Shown: one piece after another, positions 21,026-23,192 of the stretch
Layout: each line of letters opens with the position of its first letter
Position numbering within the stretch: position 1 is the stretch's first letter
Origin: DATAMF01 sp964472565
GTDB lineage: Bacteria; Chloroflexota; Anaerolineae; Aggregatilineales; Aggregatilineaceae
Direction: 5' to 3'
Assembly (NCBI GenBank): GCA_964472565.1
Contig: CAYYNB010000090.1
Span: 1 to 23,192 of the forward strand
DNA: 23,192 bases
The notes under the pieces: generated by a model
Seen by the model: only the letters and a program-made list of their open reading frames with translations
Told to the model about the DNA's origin: nothing
Databases searched by the model: none
Made by a program: the position numbers and the translations under genes

Positions 21026-22375
21026 ATGGAAACCCCAGTGCTGGACAGCATCCTGGCACGGCTGCGCGCCGCCCTCGAAAACGACAATCTGAGCGAAGCT
21101 ACCGCTATCATTGAAGGACTCCGCCCTGGTGATCAGGTTGAGTTGTTCTCCGAATTGGAGGACGACGATCAAAAAGCCCTGCTGCCGGAACTCGATCCGA
21201 CTGACTCCGCTGACATTCTCGAACGGCTGGACGATGCCGACGCCGCCGAACTGGTCGAAGAACTGACCAACGCCGAACTGATTCGCATCGTGGACGAAAT
21301 GGAACCCGACGAAGCCGCCGACCTGTTGGGCGATATCCAACCCGAACGCGCCGAAGAAGTGCTGGCCGGGATGGAAACACCCGGCGATGTGCGGCCCTTG
21401 ATGGAACACGCCGACGACAGCGCGGGCGGCCTGATGACCTCGCAGTTTCTGGCGCTGCGCGAACGCGTCCCGGCTCAGGATGCGCTGGAAGCGGTGCGCA
21501 CCTGGCACCCGGATTCCAAAGCGCCACATTATGTTTATGTGGTCGATGCGTATGACCGGCTGAGCGGCGTGATCAGCCTGCGCGAGTTGATCGAGGCGAA
21601 CCCGGTCCTGCCGTTGAGCGAGTTCATGAACACCGATGTCATCACCGTTCCGGCGGGCACGGATCAGGAAGAATGCGCGCGGATCATGCTGCGCCATGAC
21701 CTGATGGCGCTCCCGGTGGTCGATCCGACGCGTAAACTGGTCGGGATCGTCACGCTGGACGATGTGGCCGATGTGCTGGTCGATGAAGCGACGGAAGACA
21801 TCCAGCGGATGGGTGGTGCGCAGCCCTTGCACCGCTCGTACCTCGAATCCGGCGTGCTGCTGGTGATGCGCACGCGGATTAGCTGGCTGCTGCTGCTGTT
21901 TGTGACCGAAAGCCTCACCGGAACCGTGCTGCGCTACTTTGAAAACGAGATCGAAGCCGCCGTTGCGCTCTCCTTTTTTATCCCGCTGCTGATCGGCACA
22001 GGCGGGAACGCCGGATCGCAAACCACCAGCACCATCATCCGGGCGCTGGCCGTCGGGGATATTGATCTAAAGGACGGCTTAGCGGCGCTGTGGCACGAAA
22101 TGCGCGTCGGGATGCTGCTCGGTATTGGCATGGCGATTATCGCCTATGGCCGCGCGCTGACGTGGGGTTCCACATCCGAACTCGCGGCAACGGTTGCGCT
22201 GGCGATCTTCGCTATTGTCGTGTGGGCCAACACGCTGGGATCGCTGCTGCCGCTGCTGGCAACCAAGCTCAAAATCGATCCAACGGTGGTATCCGGTCCG
22301 GTGATGAGTACACTGGTCGATGCCACCGGATTATTTATATACTTCAAGATAGCCGATCTCATCATGCATCTATAG
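21026..22375 (+). CDS. mgtE: MgtE-family magnesium transporter
   Basis: This is a 449-residue protein of the usual MgtE length. Domains in order are an acidic helical N domain (about 1-130; ELFSELEDDDQKALLPEL, EMEPDEAADLL), two CBS domains (about 135-255; MTSQFLALRERVPAQDAL, MNTDVITVPAG, VVDPTRKLVGIVTLDDVADV), and a C-terminal membrane domain with five helices and family motifs GTGGNAGSQTTSTIIRALA and DPTVVSGPVMSTLVDATGL. The N and CBS domains close the channel when Mg2+ is plentiful. Only one ATG, at 21026, has a ribosome site, and that lies in the attenuator hairpin. The pyrophosphatase gene follows after 11 bases, so it would share the leader control. Confidence 0.96.
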   Translation: METPVLDSILARLRAALENDNLSEATAIIEGLRPGDQVELFSELEDDDQKALLPELDPTDSADILERLDDADAAELVEELTNAELIRIVDEMEPDEAADLLGDIQPERAEEVLAGMETPGDVRPLMEHADDSAGGLMTSQFLALRERVPAQDALEAVRTWHPDSKAPHYVYVVDAYDRLSGVISLRELIEANPVLPLSEFMNTDVITVPAGTDQEECARIMLRHDLMALPVVDPTRKLVGIVTLDDVADVLVDEATEDIQRMGGAQPLHRSYLESGVLLVMRTRISWLLLLFVTESLTGTVLRYFENEIEAAVALSFFIPLLIGTGGNAGSQTTSTIIRALAVGDIDLKDGLAALWHEMRVGMLLGIGMAIIAYGRALTWGSTSELAATVALAIFAIVVWANTLGSLLPLLATKLKIDPTVVSGPVMSTLVDATGLFIYFKIADLIMHL

Positions 22376-22386
22376 GGAAAAACGCT

Positions 22387-23019
22387 ATGTCTCGACAGCT
22401 ATTCTATGCGACGACGAACCCCGGCAAAGTGATGGAAGCCCGGAAAATCTTCCAATCGTTCGGGCTGGATTTTGTCGCCCCGGCAGAAATCGGCCTGACT
22501 CTCGACGTGGAAGAAACCGGAAGCTCGCTCGAAGAAAACGCGACGCTCAAAGCGCGGGCCTATCTGGACGTGTTGGCGGGTGAGGATTATGTGGTCATCG
22601 GCGATGATACAGGCGTGGAAATCGACGCGCTGAACGGCGAGCCGGGCATTCATGTCCGCCGCTGGCGTAATCATCGGGATCGCATGGCCGATGAGGACAT
22701 CATCCACTACTGTTTGCAGCGGATGGCGCATGTGCCGCCAGGCAAACGCGGCGCACAGTTCCGCACGGTGTTTGCTTTGGGTGTGCCGGGCCAGGCGATT
22801 GAGCGCTTTGATGGCACGCTGCGCGGAGAAATTCTGCTCGAAGCTGCGCCGCGTCGCATCGAAGGTTTCCCTTTCGAGTCGATCTTTTTTGTGCCCGAAT
22901 GGGGGATTGTGTTGGGCGACGTATACGATCTGACGCCGGAGGAAAAAGCCCGCTGTGCCACGCACCGCCAGCGCGCGCTGGCGAATGCGCTGCCGCGAAT
23001 TCGGGAATGGATGGCCTAA
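22387..23019 (+). CDS. RdgB/HAM1-like non-canonical purine NTP pyrophosphatase
   Basis: This is a 210-residue protein of the ITPase/HAM1 family, which hydrolyses dITP, ITP and XTP to monophosphates and so keeps them out of nucleic acids. Visible motifs are TTNPGK (11-16 region), SLEENATLKARAY, the catalytic DDTGVEIDALNGEPG, FRTVFAL, and the C-terminal THRQRALANAL. Two regions differ from E. coli RdgB: the 'GVHSARYAG' segment is GIHVRRWRN, and 'GFGYDPIF' is GFPFESIFFV, so the specificity may differ. The ATG at 22387 has TAGGGA upstream and lies 11 bases after mgtE. Mg2+ is the usual cofactor, which may explain the pairing. Confidence 0.88.
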   Translation: MSRQLFYATTNPGKVMEARKIFQSFGLDFVAPAEIGLTLDVEETGSSLEENATLKARAYLDVLAGEDYVVIGDDTGVEIDALNGEPGIHVRRWRNHRDRMADEDIIHYCLQRMAHVPPGKRGAQFRTVFALGVPGQAIERFDGTLRGEILLEAAPRRIEGFPFESIFFVPEWGIVLGDVYDLTPEEKARCATHRQRALANALPRIREWMA

Positions 23020-23063
23020 AAGGACATTTTTAGGCAGGTCTAAGTTTGATCTTAGACCTGCCT
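23014..23063. repeat. Two overlapping inverted repeats after the pyrophosphatase gene
   Basis: GCCTAAAA (23014-23021) pairs with TTTTAGGC (23028-23035); AGGCAGGTCTAAG (23032-23044) pairs perfectly with CTTAGACCTGCCT (23051-23063) around TTTGAT. They share AGGC (23032-23035), so only one can be complete at a time. The larger stem is 13 bp but no T tract follows on either strand. The first takes in the stop codon of the upstream gene. Confidence 0.6.
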
Positions 23064-23098
23064 TAGATCAACAATTTCTCGCTCAGAGGAGTTGAATT

Positions 23099-23161
23099 GT
23101 GAATCTTGCTCCCAAAAGTTATCCCCCCTTGGGTCGATGTCTGAGAGAAAACCAGGGGTAA
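23099..23161 (+). CDS. Possible 20-residue short ORF or leader peptide
   Basis: GTG at 23099 with AGAGGAG eight bases upstream opens a frame ending in TAA at 23159-23161. The product is MNLAPKSYPPLGRCLRENQG. Its codons run through the left arm of the terminal inverted repeat. It may be a leader peptide of a gene beyond the window, the start of a gene disrupted by an inserted repeat, or chance; the good ribosome site is the only support. Confidence 0.3.
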   Translation: MNLAPKSYPPLGRCLRENQG

Positions 23162-23192
23162 AAAAGGGTGTTTTGTTGAACATCGACCCAAG
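23128..23192. repeat. 13-bp perfect inverted repeat reaching the window end
   Basis: CTTGGGTCGATGT (23128-23140) and ACATCGACCCAAG (23180-23192) are exact reverse complements 39 bases apart. The right arm ends at the last base of the window, so the repeat may be longer (the left arm is preceded by CCCCC). It could be a small palindromic element or a leader stem. Confidence 0.6.

Noticed and set aside
20818..21114. Longer frames on both strands across the mgtE leader (also 20860-21111 minus)
   Set aside because: They run through the terminator into mgtE in the wrong frame and have no ribosome site. Only the 27-codon ORF has one.

Overview
The window is one stretch of a bacterial scaffold, probably draft or metagenome-derived because it holds a 100-base run of N (13403-13502). 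Gene content suggests Chloroflexota, Anaerolineae-like: GC-rich coding sequence, secreted beta-rich proteins and lipoproteins of unknown role, a zinc-ribbon/FHA protein, a polytopic GAF histidine kinase, and an arsenic cluster pairing Acr3 with thioredoxin-type ArsC. This is inference from gene content; there is no rRNA or other phylogenetic marker.

Layout. 1-64: tail of a forward gene and its terminator. 105-4164 (minus): a V4R-like protein, a zinc-ribbon/FHA protein, and two paralogous exported proteins with LppX/LolA-like features. 4262-6915 (plus): three tandem paralogues, each with two PH/GRAM-like halves; two are membrane-anchored. 7021-7353: small unknown gene. 7428-8228 (minus): FxLYD-type lipoprotein. 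8383-10453 (plus): AraC regulator, DUF2000 protein, polytopic membrane protein. 10552-13402 (plus): histidine kinase and an adjoining HAD hydrolase cut by the N gap. 13503-16516 (minus): operon for a 4-amino-sugar glycan (GT2 glycosyltransferase, WecD-like acetyltransferase, WecE aminotransferase). 16673-20279 (plus): arsenic/metal cluster of arsR, CxxC redox protein, ArsP/DUF318 permease, arsC and acr3. 20422-20808: small unknown gene. 20818-23019: a structured leader followed by mgtE and an RdgB/HAM1-like pyrophosphatase. 23014-23192: stacked inverted repeats up to the window end.

How parts work together. In the arsenic cluster, ArsR probably binds two matching inverted repeats, one before arsR and one before the permease. 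A terminator separates arsR-redox from the permease, so these would be two co-regulated units. ArsC would reduce arsenate and Acr3 export arsenite; the permease may handle an organic arsenical or another metal. In the glycan operon, WecE makes the 4-amino sugar, the GNAT protein may acetylate it, and the GT2 enzyme may move sugars onto a polyprenyl phosphate.

The strongest candidate for something undescribed is the mgtE leader: a promoter, a three-way-junction RNA that is also a 27-codon ORF with its own Shine-Dalgarno, and a terminator whose 3' arm contains the mgtE ribosome-binding site. The junction's closing stem shares bases with a possible antiterminator, as expected of a riboswitch or a translated attenuator. 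I could not match it to the M-box from memory.

No stretch longer than about 300 bases lacks a gene, and I saw no tRNA, rRNA, CRISPR array or complete insertion sequence.
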